NCBI GenBank assembly: GCA_028277225.1
Contig: JANQHB010000046.1
Span: forward strand, 1-61,492
Direction of reading: 5' to 3'
DNA length: 61,492 bases
DNA from: Chlorobium sp.
GTDB taxonomy: Bacteria > Bacteroidota > Chlorobiia > Chlorobiales > Chlorobiaceae
Shown here: piece after piece, positions 43,404-52,346 of the stretch
How positions within the stretch are numbered: the first letter of the stretch is position 1
How the letters are laid out: every line of letters begins with the position of its first letter
Notes under the pieces: generated by a model
Databases searched by the model: none
What the model saw: only the letters and a program-made list of their open reading frames with translations
Told to the model about the DNA's origin: nothing
Position numbers and translations under genes: made by a program

Positions 43404-44822
43404 TTATGAAGGTTCAAGCTGCTTTTTAAGATCATGACGGGACAGAGAGTAAAGGTGAGCATAGAAGAGGTTGAAGAACATGACCGCAGGTTTGACGCTC
43501 GGAGCCGTCAGACCGCGCTTGAAGGCGTTTCTGACTGTGAACAGTTTTGCGGTAAGTTTCGAATAGCTGTCGATGAAATCAGGCAGGGTGATCAGTTTCG
43601 GTTTGTAGAGCATTTTCTGGCCGAACGTGTAGCGGTATGCGGATATGTCTTCCGGATCGAAAAGCAAGCGGTTTTCTTCCCGCAGCCGTTCAAATACCGT
43701 TGTACCGGGATTGGGACGAAGGATATTGATGCCTGGAACATCGAGTTGCGTTGTTTTTACGAAATCCAGAATTGCGGAAGGTGTTGCAAGAGTGTCGCCG
43801 TCGAGACCGTAGATGAAGCTGCCGTAGAGGCTGATGCCGGCTTTGCGGATAGCGACGATCGATTCTGCCAGTTCGGTGGAGCGGTTCTGTGTTTTATTGT
43901 GACGGTCCCTGCTGGAGGGTTCGATACTTTCTATACCGACAAGCAGCGCCTTGCATCCGGATCGAGCGAAGGTTTCCAGGAGACGGGGCTGCCGGCCCAG
44001 AGTCGTCGTTGCCTGGCCGAACCAGGTGATGTTCAATGGCACCAGTCTCTTGAAGAGCGCCTGTGCATACTCTTCGTTGGCGTTGATGGAGTCGTCGACG
44101 AAAAAAAATATTCTTTTGTCGAGGCTGCCGAGACGTCGAACCTCCTCAACGACATGATCGATCGAGCGTTTTCGATAGCGGTTTCCGTTAAGGATATGCA
44201 CATTACAGAAATCGCAGCTGAATGGACAGCCGCGGCCGGTCTGAACGATATTGGTTGTGAAATACCGCTGTTTCCTGAGCATTCCGGTTTTCAAGGGTCT
44301 CCGGAGGGTAAGGTCGGGATAGCCTTCGGGAGCGTAGATGGGTTTGAGTGTGTTCGATCTCAGATCCATGAGCACACGTTTCCAGATGTCGTCAGCTTCA
44401 CCCTGGACGAGGACGTCGGCATGCATGGCACAGGATTCGGGAAAGAGCGTGACATGTGCGCCTCCAAGGACGACCCTGAATCCTTTTTCTCTGAGCAGGT
44501 CAGCCAGCCTGAACGCTTCGGCAGCCATGCCGGTCTGGACGCTTATACCGATAAGGTTCCATGATTCCCCGAGGGGCAGCTCTTCAAAACGGAGATCACA
44601 GATAGTCTGTTCTACACCATCCACTTCTGTGGATGCCAGGATAAGGAGTGCAAGGGGTGGAATTGCGAACTGAGTCCTCTTTATCAGGTTGCCGATGTTT
44701 CTGTTCATCCATGCAGCAGCCGGGTTTTTCGACTGTTCCTCAAAGAGCGATCGTGCTCCGTCGACACCACTGTCGGAAGCAAGAAACACAAGAAGCACTT
44801 TTTTTGGACCAGCCATTATCAT
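43404..44822 (-). CDS. B12-binding-domain radical SAM protein
   Basis: A 472-residue protein with an N-terminal cobalamin-binding-type domain (GISVQTGMAAEAFRLADLLR, VVLGGAHVTLFPES, VLVQGEAD) and a radical SAM core with TGRGCPFSCDFCNV (CxxxCxxC). Green sulfur bacteria use such enzymes for bacteriochlorophyll side-chain methylation (BchQ, BchR) and ring formation, but I cannot assign one of these here. Its start lies four bases from a dispersed hairpin repeat. Confidence 0.8.
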   Translation of the reverse strand: MIMAGPKKVLLVFLASDSGVDGARSLFEEQSKNPAAAWMNRNIGNLIKRTQFAIPPLALLILASTEVDGVEQTICDLRFEELPLGESWNLIGISVQTGMAAEAFRLADLLREKGFRVVLGGAHVTLFPESCAMHADVLVQGEADDIWKRVLMDLRSNTLKPIYAPEGYPDLTLRRPLKTGMLRKQRYFTTNIVQTGRGCPFSCDFCNVHILNGNRYRKRSIDHVVEEVRRLGSLDKRIFFFVDDSINANEEYAQALFKRLVPLNITWFGQATTTLGRQPRLLETFARSGCKALLVGIESIEPSSRDRHNKTQNRSTELAESIVAIRKAGISLYGSFIYGLDGDTLATPSAILDFVKTTQLDVPGINILRPNPGTTVFERLREENRLLFDPEDISAYRYTFGQKMLYKPKLITLPDFIDSYSKLTAKLFTVRNAFKRGLTAPSVKPAVMFFNLFYAHLYSLSRHDLKKQLEPS

Positions 44823-44825
44823 GGA

Positions 44826-44945
44826 TTGAGCGATTGCCGAGCCCTGTGAAATATCTGGTCTGATTTCACGGGGTCGGGATTGTAACGCATACGGTCCTTT
44901 ATCAGTTTTACCGGTCCCCGACCGTTCGAAACAGGCCGTTCAGGG
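44826..44945. repeat. Second copy of the dispersed hairpin element
   Basis: 44826-44877 matches 32611-32662 with two mismatches, and CTTTATCAGTTTT further on also matches. The internal arms CCTGTGAAAT and ATTTCACGGG are kept. The other end reads GAAACAGGCCGTTCAGGG, a degenerate version of the terminal sequence at 32808-32820. It lies directly upstream of the radical SAM gene, as the first copy lies upstream of mobB-mobA, so it may also affect expression. Confidence 0.6.
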
Positions 44946-44950
44946 TTATC

Positions 44951-45607
44951 TTACCAGTCTTTGACGCCGCCCTTCTTTCCTGAGGTTTTTGATGTGTTGC
45001 GAAACTTTTCCTGCAGTGCAGCTTCCTCCTGCAGGGAAGCACGTTGCAGTATCGATGTCGTGATGTCTTGTTGGGCGGGCGAAGGGTTATCTGGTGCGGA
45101 TCCGCCCTTTTGGGACGGATCCGGCTCCAGTGCATCGAGGCGGCGCATGATGATTTCATGGTTGATCTTGCTTTTCATATCCTGGGGATCAAGCATAAGG
45201 GCGGCCCTGTACTGGCGCAATGCGGCCTTCAGCAAGGTTCGTTTGCGGTTTGTCACACCGGTTTTCATGGCTTGTTCTGCAAACGCGTTACCGGCATTGT
45301 AACGGGCGTTTGTCCTGATCTCTTCAGAGGCCTGTAACAGTGCAGCCAGTTCACTGAAACGGGCGGCTGAACTGTCGAAGCGTCCGGCATTGAAGAGGGC
45401 ATGAGCCAGGTTGAAGCGTGCGACAAGGGTGTCGGGGTTCTCAGGTTCCTGTTCGATGAATGCCCTGTAGTGTTCGATGGCTTCTGCAATGTTGCCGGAT
45501 TCGGCTTTCCGGATGGCCTTTTCGAGCGTGGTGTACTCTGCCCGAAGAACCGGGAGCGGAGCGGAAGCAAGGATGAAGAGGAGCAGTATTGAAAGATACC
45601 GTTGCAT
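44951..45607 (-). CDS. TPR protein (BatE-like)
   Basis: A 218-residue exported protein: signal peptide (LSILLLFILASAPLPVLRA) and about three tetratricopeptide repeats, for example NIAEAIEHYRAFIEQEPENPD and RTLLKAALRQYRAALMLDP. It resembles BatC/BatE partners of the MoxR-DUF58 system, and BatD is 5 kb away, but the family link is loose. The C-terminal 60 residues are low-complexity. Confidence 0.65.
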   Translation of the reverse strand: MQRYLSILLLFILASAPLPVLRAEYTTLEKAIRKAESGNIAEAIEHYRAFIEQEPENPDTLVARFNLAHALFNAGRFDSSAARFSELAALLQASEEIRTNARYNAGNAFAEQAMKTGVTNRKRTLLKAALRQYRAALMLDPQDMKSKINHEIIMRRLDALEPDPSQKGGSAPDNPSPAQQDITTSILQRASLQEEAALQEKFRNTSKTSGKKGGVKDW

Positions 45608-45639
45608 TATACACCATCCTTCAGAAAGCCCGAACGATT

Positions 45640-46740
45640 TTACCGATCCATCATTCCGGTAAACAGGTCGAACAGGTAGTGCGAGTCATGCGGTCCCGGT
45701 GCGGCCTCGGGATGGTACTGAACGGAAAAGCAGGGCAGCGCCTTATGCCTGACCCCCTCTAAGGTGTTGTCGTAAAGGCTGATATGCGTCATTTCGAGCT
45801 CTTCGGGAAGCGTATCCATTTCGACCGCAAAACCGTGATTCTGGGACGTGATCTCGATTGTTTTCGTGTCCAGCCGTTTGACCGGCTGGTTGCCGCCATG
45901 ATGACCGAATTTCAGCTTGTAGGTATGAGCTCCGGAAGCCAGAGAAAGAAGCTGGTGACCGAGGCATATTCCAAAGACCGGCAGGTATCCCGATGTACGG
46001 TTATAATCGAGAAGAGCCTGTATCGTGTCGACCGCATAGGTGACTGCAAAAGGGTCTCCGGGGCCATTGGAAAGAAAGACGCCGTCAGGCTTGAGGTCGA
46101 GAGCATCTTGAGCAGTCGATGTGGCCGGCAGAACGGTGATCCTGCATCCGGATCGTTCGAGCATGCGCAGAATATTTCTCTTGATCCCGTAATCGAATGC
46201 GACGACGTGATAGGCTGCATCAGGGGTGTCGAGAGTGTATGCTCTATCGGTGGTGACGGTTTTAACAAGATCCCGGCCGGTCATCTCGGGCGCTCGGAGT
46301 GCTTTGTCCCTGAGGGATCCCTCATCGGTATCGCTGCTTGAGATGACACCTCTCATCGCGCCTTTATCGCGGATTTCGCGAACAAGCTTTCGTGTATCGA
46401 TGCCGGTAAGTCCCACAACTTCCGAGTCCTTCAGGTAGTTCTCCAGGCTGTCGGTAGCGGCATGGTTACTGTACACCTGTGAGATTTCACGGACTATGAA
46501 GGCTGATGCCCATATCTTGCCGGACTCGTTGTCCGTTTCGTTGATGCCGTAGTTTCCGATCAGCGGATAGGTCATGACGATCATCTGGCCGGCGTAGGAC
46601 GGATCGGTCAGTATTTCCTGGTATCCGGTCAGTGACGTATTGAAAACAACTTCACCGGATGTTTCACCGATATGGCCGAAGCCCTGGCCGTTATAAACCG
46701 AACCGTTTTCAAGAACAAGTTTTGCTTGAGTCAACTCCAT
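45640..46740 (-). CDS. carA: Carbamoyl-phosphate synthase small subunit
   Basis: Glutamine-hydrolysing subunit for pyrimidine and arginine precursors. The 366-residue protein has an N-terminal CPSase domain (KLVLENGSVYNGQGFG, EVVFNTSLTGYQEILTDPSY) and a class I amidotransferase domain with the nucleophile in GICLGHQLL and His-Glu in QYHPEA. Length is normal. Followed upstream by yajC with a nine-base gap. Confidence 0.95.
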   Translation of the reverse strand: MELTQAKLVLENGSVYNGQGFGHIGETSGEVVFNTSLTGYQEILTDPSYAGQMIVMTYPLIGNYGINETDNESGKIWASAFIVREISQVYSNHAATDSLENYLKDSEVVGLTGIDTRKLVREIRDKGAMRGVISSSDTDEGSLRDKALRAPEMTGRDLVKTVTTDRAYTLDTPDAAYHVVAFDYGIKRNILRMLERSGCRITVLPATSTAQDALDLKPDGVFLSNGPGDPFAVTYAVDTIQALLDYNRTSGYLPVFGICLGHQLLSLASGAHTYKLKFGHHGGNQPVKRLDTKTIEITSQNHGFAVEMDTLPEELEMTHISLYDNTLEGVRHKALPCFSVQYHPEAAPGPHDSHYLFDLFTGMMDR

Positions 46741-46749
46741 AAATATCGA

Positions 46750-47106
46750 TTATTCCTTGCTGGACAGCTTTTCTCCGGATTCCTGTTTTTCCGTTGTGGC
46801 AATTGCACTGCGGTCAAATTTTATTTTCAGGTTGTCGGCAACCTGAACAAGAACGGTTTTTTTCTCGGTATCGATCCCCGAAACGGTTCCGTGCATTCCA
46901 CCGATAGTGACGACTCTGTCACCTCTCTTGAGGCTTTCGAGAATTTTTTCGCGCTCTTTCTGCTTTTTCTGCTGGGGACGGATCAGAAAGAAATAGAAGA
47001 CGACGAAAATCAGGATCAGGGGGACGAAGTTGAGTATCGGATTACTGGCTTGCTCCGAACCGGGCGGAACGCCCATAAGGACAAGAGAAAAAAGAAAATG
47101 ATGCAT
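46750..47106 (-). CDS. yajC: Preprotein translocase accessory subunit YajC
   Basis: A 118-residue YajC with one membrane helix (FVPLILIFVVFYFFLIRPQQKKQKE, the diagnostic segment, spanning residues 28-50) and a small cytoplasmic domain with GDRVVTIGGMHGTV. It assists SecDF in the Sec translocase. The C-terminal tail is charged. Nine bases separate it from carA. Confidence 0.95.
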   Translation of the reverse strand: MHHFLFSLVLMGVPPGSEQASNPILNFVPLILIFVVFYFFLIRPQQKKQKEREKILESLKRGDRVVTIGGMHGTVSGIDTEKKTVLVQVADNLKIKFDRSAIATTEKQESGEKLSSKE

Positions 47107-47182
47107 GATGTCGTGGTAATGTTTAATTGCTTACGTTCCCGGAAGCGGAAAGATAAACTATTCGACCCACTATTTCAATGGG

Positions 47183-48223
47183 TCAGCAATAGTCAAAGCT
47201 TGCGAAAGGCGCAACGTCGTAGCTGTTTTGTTCCGCTCTTCCCCGAGCGAGTTTCAGCGAGGCCAGTGAAGCGATCATAGCGGCATTGTCTGTCGAGTAG
47301 ACCGCTTTCGGAATGGTAAGAAGAATGTCCTGCTCTTTGCAGGCAAAAGCCATTTTCTTGCGCAGTCCGGAATTTGCGCTTACTCCTCCCGCAACCGATA
47401 TGTTCATTACCTTGTATTTTATTGCCGCAGCAACGGTTTTTTCCACAAGGACATCGATAATCGCTGCCTGTATCGAAGCTGCGATATCGGGGAGGTGCTT
47501 CTCGATGAATGCACGATCGTTCTGTTCTATATAGTTCAGAACAGATGTCTTGAGGCCCGAGAAACTGAAATCATAATTATCCCGGTAGCTTCTGCTTGTT
47601 CGGGAGTGTGAGGTGAGAGCGCGGGGGAACAGGTGAAACTCCGGATCGCCCTCTTCAGCAAGTTTATCGATCAGGGGGCCTGCCGGGTAGTCCAGTCCGA
47701 GCATTTTTCCTGTTTTATCGAATGCTTCACCTGCGGCATCGTCGATGGTTCGGCCAATAACGTTGTAGTGCAGATCGGGGTCGACCAGAGACAGCATGGT
47801 GTGTCCTCCCGAAACGGTGAGGGAGATGAATGGCTCGGAAAGAGCTTTTCTGTCACCGGATTCCTGAATGAATGGGGAGAAAATATGTGCTTCTATATGG
47901 TTTACAGGAATAAACGGCAAACCGAGGGAATAGCCGAGGCCCTGGGCGAAACAGAGCCCGACCATGACTGCGCCGATAAGACCGGGGCCGCTTGTGGCGG
48001 CTATGATATCGAGATCGGTTTTTTGTATATTTGCTTCGATTATCGCACGGTCCACTACTGAAACGATAAGCCGCTCATGCTCCCTTGAGGCCAGCTCCGG
48101 AACTACACCGCCATAGGTTTTGTGTATAAACTGCGAGCTGATAATATTGGAGAGCACATGGCCCTTCTGAAGGACGGCAGCCGAGGTCTCATCGCAGCTG
48201 GTTTCGATACCGAGGATATTCAT
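47183..48223 (-). CDS. tsaD: tRNA N6-threonylcarbamoyladenosine transferase (TsaD)
   Basis: Transfers threonylcarbamoyl to A37 of ANN-decoding tRNAs. The 346-residue protein starts MNILGIETSCDETSAAVL, has the metal-binding HxxxH in VNHIEAHIFSPF, and VSGGHTML and VAGGVSANSGLRKK. Full length. The partners TsaB and TsaE are not in the window. Divergent from a small membrane protein gene 30 bases upstream. Confidence 0.96.
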   Translation of the reverse strand: MNILGIETSCDETSAAVLQKGHVLSNIISSQFIHKTYGGVVPELASREHERLIVSVVDRAIIEANIQKTDLDIIAATSGPGLIGAVMVGLCFAQGLGYSLGLPFIPVNHIEAHIFSPFIQESGDRKALSEPFISLTVSGGHTMLSLVDPDLHYNVIGRTIDDAAGEAFDKTGKMLGLDYPAGPLIDKLAEEGDPEFHLFPRALTSHSRTSRSYRDNYDFSFSGLKTSVLNYIEQNDRAFIEKHLPDIAASIQAAIIDVLVEKTVAAAIKYKVMNISVAGGVSANSGLRKKMAFACKEQDILLTIPKAVYSTDNAAMIASLASLKLARGRAEQNSYDVAPFASFDYC

Positions 48224-48252
48224 GCGTTTCTGTATTCCAATTGTTAACGACT

Positions 48253-48474
48253 ATGGCCAAAGCTACAAAAAATAAAAAACCGAGAGTCAGAATAAAGATG
48301 CTCAATCTGCTGATTGTCATTCTCGGCGCCGATCTCATACTTCTGTTCGCACCCGGTATCGGAATTCTCAATTACGGCTTTACGATAGGCGACGGCCTTG
48401 CATGGGCCGCACTTGTCGGAGGCATTATTCTTCTGGTTATCGGTTTCAAAGGGCTCTACCAGAAACAGGACTGA
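48253..48474 (+). CDS. Small two-helix membrane protein
   Basis: A 73-residue protein beginning MAKATKNKKPRVRI, with two hydrophobic segments (about 17-36 and 48-65) and a charged end KGLYQKQD. ATG 48253 is chosen over a TTG at 48241. Function unknown, no family recognised. Confidence 0.65.
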   Translation: MAKATKNKKPRVRIKMLNLLIVILGADLILLFAPGIGILNYGFTIGDGLAWAALVGGIILLVIGFKGLYQKQD

Positions 48475-48632
48475 CCTGATGCTATCTTCCCATAAGCGTT
48501 GTATTCCAGGCGGCTCTTTGAGGATGATCTGTCAGGTTTCCGGGGATCATTATGCTATTCTTCAGGGTGGGTTTATTTTAACGGTGTGTGCGCATTTTCC
48601 GACAAGACAATGATTAACGCGGGAATTGAAGA

Positions 48633-49631
48633 ATGAAGCCGAATACGGGACTTGATGAGCTTGCCTCGGAAATAGCCGATGCTTCTGTATTTCTTGAAAG
48701 GGCTGAAGAACAGCTTTGCCGACGCATTATCGGTCAGAAGGACGTGCTTCACAGGGTGTTCATTGCGCTTCTGACCAACGGCAACATCCTGCTGGAAGGA
48801 GTTCCCGGCCTTGCAAAGACGCTTATTGTCAGGACATTCGCGTCGGCGATGAACCTGGCATACCAGCGGATCCAGTTTACGCCTGATATGCTGCCGGCCG
48901 ACCTTGTCGGCACAATGGTCTATAATCCGAAGGAAATGGTTTTCTATCCTCGCAAAGGCCCCGTTTTTGCCAATATCATCCTTGCCGATGAGATAAACCG
49001 TTCACCCGCGAAGGTGCAGTCTGCCCTGCTCGAAGCGATGCAGGAGCGCCAGGTGACCATCGGAGACCGAACCTTTCCTCTGGCGGAGCCGTTCATGGTT
49101 CTGGCCACACAGAACCCGCTCGAACATGAAGGCACCTATCTTCTTCCCGAAGCCCAGCTCGACCGGTTCATGATGAAAGTGATGGTCGATTATCCTTCCT
49201 ATGAAGAGGAACTCGATATTATGGATCGTTCGGCTGGTATATCTCTCGAGCCTGATGTTGATTCTGTTGTCGAAAAAGATGAGATCGACCGGGCACGTTC
49301 GCTGGTCGAACGATTGTATGCCGATATCAGAGTCAGGCGTTATATCGTCGATCTTGTGACCGCATCGAGAGATCCGGTTACGGCAGGCGTAAGGTCGCTG
49401 GAGCACATGATAGAATACGGCGCATCACCCAGGGCATCGATATTTCTTTTTCTTGCAGCGAAAGCTCACGCGTTTCTCCGCCGGAGAGCATATATCACTC
49501 CTGAAGACGTCAGGGAGGTATCCTACGACGTGCTTCGCCACCGTATCAGGCCTACCTATGAAGCCGAGGCCGACAATATCCGGCCGGAAGACTGCATTGG
49601 CGAGATTCTCTCCAGGGTGAGGGTACCGTGA
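48633..49631 (+). CDS. MoxR family AAA+ ATPase
   Basis: A 332-residue AAA+ protein with Walker A LLEGVPGLAKT, Walker B ILADEINRSPAKVQSALLEAM and FMVLATQNPLEHEGTYLLPEAQLDRF, all typical of MoxR/RavA. These ATPases work as chaperones with DUF58 and vWA proteins; a DUF58 gene follows after a 273-base repeat-filled gap, so they may still form one unit. Confidence 0.93.
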   Translation: MKPNTGLDELASEIADASVFLERAEEQLCRRIIGQKDVLHRVFIALLTNGNILLEGVPGLAKTLIVRTFASAMNLAYQRIQFTPDMLPADLVGTMVYNPKEMVFYPRKGPVFANIILADEINRSPAKVQSALLEAMQERQVTIGDRTFPLAEPFMVLATQNPLEHEGTYLLPEAQLDRFMMKVMVDYPSYEEELDIMDRSAGISLEPDVDSVVEKDEIDRARSLVERLYADIRVRRYIVDLVTASRDPVTAGVRSLEHMIEYGASPRASIFLFLAAKAHAFLRRRAYITPEDVREVSYDVLRHRIRPTYEAEADNIRPEDCIGEILSRVRVP

Positions 49632-49904
49632 ACGGAAGTGCTGAGTGCTGAGTTCTGAGTGCCGAGTGAAGATTGTGGGATGTAGGATGTGAGGTGTGGG
49701 GGAATCGTGAATGGTGAATAGTGATTGGTTAAGAAAGGGAGGCCTGGGGAAAAGTCAAAAGGCTAAAGGTGAAAAAGTGGCTTGATAGATGGACAGCTCG
49801 ATGGCTTGATCAAACTGAGGACTGGCGACTGAAAACTGCCTACTGCCGACTGTGAACTGCCAACTGCCGACTGTCAGCTTCCTGCTGCAAATTGACGACT
49901 GTTC
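49632..49904. repeat. Heptad-repeat region between moxR and DUF58
   Basis: Two sets of 7-base units. At 49637-49671 are AGTGCTG, AGTGCTG, AGTTCTG, AGTGCCG, AGTGAAG. At 49813-49875 are nine consecutive in-register heptads with core ACTG (AACTGAG, GACTGGC, GACTGAA, AACTGCC, TACTGCC, GACTGTG, AACTGCC, AACTGCC, GACTGTC). The second set has the same core as the array at 1-105 and ends 29 bases before the DUF58 start. Between them is GTG/GATG-rich sequence also found at 36107-36180. No gene. Confidence 0.85.
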
Positions 49905-50774
49905 ATGAAAGATCTTGCCAAAACCATACGTCAGATAGAGATCCGGTCCAGGCGTCTTGTCAATGAACTCTTCAGCGGCGAATACCATTCCAGTTTCAAG
50001 GGGCGCGGGATCGAATTCAGCAATGTCAGGGAGTATTCCTGGGGGGATGACGTCCGGACCATTGACTGGAATACATCGGCACGTAAAGACGATCTTTACG
50101 TGAAGCTTTTTACCGAGGAGCGCGAAAGAACACTGGTACTCGTTCTCGACGGTTCCGGATCGATGTCGTTCGGCAGCCGCCAGCGGACCAAAAACAGGCT
50201 TGCTGCAGAAACTGCAGCTGTACTCGCCTTCAGCGCTATCATGAACGGGGACAAGGCGGGACTGGTTATCTTTACCGATACGATTGAAACGTTCATTCCG
50301 CCGCGTAAGGGACGGAGCCATGTCCTGGTCATTCTCGAAAAGATCATAACGTTCCAGCCCGCAAGCAGGAGAACCGATATTTCTGCGGCGCTGTCCTTCA
50401 TCCGAACGTCGTTTAAACGGCAGTCCATTGTTTTTCTTCTGACCGACAGTGTTGAGGAAGAGCATGAAAAAGCCATGAAAATCATCAATGCCAAGCATGA
50501 TTTCGTCGTTGTTACCCTCGGTGATCCGCTCGAAAAAGATATTCCGAAAAGCGGCATTCTTCTGTTTCGTGATCCCGAGACCGGTGAGGAAATGGTTTTC
50601 GATGCAGCAAACAGTTCATCCCTGACGAAATATCGTATGCTCATGCAGGAAAAGCGGGAAAGGATGAAAAAAAAGCTCAGAAGCATGAAGGTCGATTCGA
50701 TTTATCTGCAGACCAACCGTTCCATAATCGGAGCCCTCAACAGGTTTTTCCGTTTTCGTGAGAAAAAAATATGA
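49905..50774 (+). CDS. DUF58 domain protein (MoxR partner)
   Basis: A 289-residue protein with the DUF58 signature EYSWGDDVRTIDWNTSARKDDLYVKLF at about residues 40-66 and a vWA-like VLVLDGSGSMSFGS with a MIDAS-like DxSxS. It is expected to work with the MoxR ATPase and the following membrane protein. Overlaps the next gene by 17 bases. Confidence 0.92.
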   Translation: MKDLAKTIRQIEIRSRRLVNELFSGEYHSSFKGRGIEFSNVREYSWGDDVRTIDWNTSARKDDLYVKLFTEERERTLVLVLDGSGSMSFGSRQRTKNRLAAETAAVLAFSAIMNGDKAGLVIFTDTIETFIPPRKGRSHVLVILEKIITFQPASRRTDISAALSFIRTSFKRQSIVFLLTDSVEEEHEKAMKIINAKHDFVVVTLGDPLEKDIPKSGILLFRDPETGEEMVFDAANSSSLTKYRMLMQEKRERMKKKLRSMKVDSIYLQTNRSIIGALNRFFRFREKKI

Positions 50775-51651
50775 CATAGCGTTGCTCGTCCTGTTCATGG
50801 TGCTCTTTTTTTCGGTGAGCAGGGATGCTACTCTGTTTTCCAGGGTACAATACAGCAGTTCGTTTTCTCCGGCTGAAATCACGATCGGTGACAGGATTGT
50901 CTATATCGTAACGGTAACGCATGAAAAAGGCCTTAAGGTTTTTTTTTCGCTGCCGGACAGTGCAGCGATGCATCCTTTCGTTCCGGTTGGATTTTCCTCT
51001 GGCAGGCCTGTAAAAGGCACGGCCCAGTTTCGTGCAGAACTTACAGTGTTCGAACATGGCGACCATTCTCTCCCTCCTGTCTCTGTCACCCTGCGTGATA
51101 CGCTTACGGGGAAAGAACACTACAGGAAAGTTCATGCCGAAAACAGGGTCAGGATAAAGGCACTGACCGATTCGACAGTGACCGAACTGCAGCCATTGAC
51201 GCCGCTCATGCAGCCGCATCGTTCCCGTGGTTTACATGTACTGCTCTATGGTGTCGGAATAGCGATTGTTGCTGTTTTTCTTCTTGCAGGGTATGTGCTC
51301 GTCAGACGATCCCGTATCCGGTCGGAGCCGTTCAACTATTCGGGGTCCGTGACCGGTCGCCTTCGGAAACTTGAGAAACGTTTCGAGAAAGGACTCTCAT
51401 CCGAAGCCCTCTGTATAGGCCTCAGTGCTCTTGTTCGTGAATATCTTGAGAGAAGATATCGAATCAGGACTTTTGAAAAGGTGACTGCCGAGATTGTTTG
51501 CGACATGAAACACGCTTCTGTACCACATACGGAAATCTTACAATCTGTTCTCGAACGAGCCGACCTTGTAAAGTTTGCCGGAAGCAGTCCGTCAAGGGAT
51601 GAATGCTTATACCTTCTCGGCGATGTCAAAAAAGCGATAGCAGCACCCTGA
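50758..51651 (+). CDS. BatD-like membrane-anchored protein of the moxR-DUF58 cluster
   Basis: A 297-residue protein from a GTG at 50758. An N-terminal hydrophobic segment is followed by a beta-rich extracytoplasmic domain (EITIGDRIVYIVTVTHEKG), a transmembrane helix at about 165-185, and a cytoplasmic tail of about 100 residues with LSALVREYLERRYRI. This layout fits DUF4381/BatD-type proteins of MoxR-DUF58 operons. vWA genes batA/batB are not present downstream. Confidence 0.75.
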   Translation: MRKKYDIALLVLFMVLFFSVSRDATLFSRVQYSSSFSPAEITIGDRIVYIVTVTHEKGLKVFFSLPDSAAMHPFVPVGFSSGRPVKGTAQFRAELTVFEHGDHSLPPVSVTLRDTLTGKEHYRKVHAENRVRIKALTDSTVTELQPLTPLMQPHRSRGLHVLLYGVGIAIVAVFLLAGYVLVRRSRIRSEPFNYSGSVTGRLRKLEKRFEKGLSSEALCIGLSALVREYLERRYRIRTFEKVTAEIVCDMKHASVPHTEILQSVLERADLVKFAGSSPSRDECLYLLGDVKKAIAAP

Positions 51652-51693
51652 CTTCAGTGTTCTGCCTGACTTGCAATGCAGCAGAGAGCCGGG

Positions 51694-52125
51694 TCACTTT
51701 TTTTCGAGGATGTCGACAAGTCTTTCGAGATTGCTGCGGAGCCTGGGGGAGAAAATACTTTTTATGAACGGATCGAAAAGAGCATTGATGCCGGAATTCC
51801 GGATAGAGAACGTGAAAGTGACTTTTGTGCTCTCTTCGACTTTTTCGAGATCGAACGTGCCTTCATACGGAGCGACACTCGATGTGCTGGCAAAGCTGAA
51901 CGTTCTGCCCGGGATGTAATCGGTCACTTCCCATTCGCTCCGGATCGAAAAATTCATGATGTTCCGGACTTCGTATGCCTTGGTTCCTTTGCCGGTAACG
52001 CCGTTTGAAAGTTTTTCCGATTCAAGAACATCTTCCTGCCAGATATGGTTGTTCGTTATGTCGGTCAGGTATGCTTCAACCGTTTCAAGAGGTTGTCGGA
52101 TGATGACGGAGTGTTGAATGAGCAT
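51694..52125 (-). CDS. SRPBCC (START-like) family protein
   Basis: A 143-residue single-domain protein with the SRPBCC/polyketide-cyclase pattern: HSVIIRQPLETVEAYLTDITNN at the start, VTDYIPGRTFSF and GTFDLEKVEESTKVTFTF, and a C-terminal long helix NLERLVDILEKK. Binds an unknown hydrophobic ligand. Convergent with the preceding BatD-like gene. Confidence 0.82.
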   Translation of the reverse strand: MLIQHSVIIRQPLETVEAYLTDITNNHIWQEDVLESEKLSNGVTGKGTKAYEVRNIMNFSIRSEWEVTDYIPGRTFSFASTSSVAPYEGTFDLEKVEESTKVTFTFSIRNSGINALFDPFIKSIFSPRLRSNLERLVDILEKK

Positions 52126-52346
52126 GGAAATGACTGGGTTGGTTGTTGGTTAAGCGGATCGATACGCGCCCGGCTTTTCGGTCAGAATGACGCTGCCCAT
52201 ATGGCCAAGGTTGTTAAGGTAATAATAATGTACGAGCACAAGTACAGGTATGCAATGAATGGGCATGGGGATAGACTCCGGATATAAACGGCCAGGGTTG
52301 TTTCTGGGGAAAGAATTGTTTATATTTTTCTCAAGGGAAATTTCTG

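Noticed and set aside
43434..44564. 376-codon plus-strand frame opposite the radical SAM gene
   Set aside because: Antisense shadow of a gene with clear CxxxCxxC and B12-binding motifs; composition of the shadow is unlike a folded protein.
50758..51651. Phage or transposon gene
   Set aside because: The signal, single transmembrane helix and position after DUF58 fit a Bat-type membrane protein instead.
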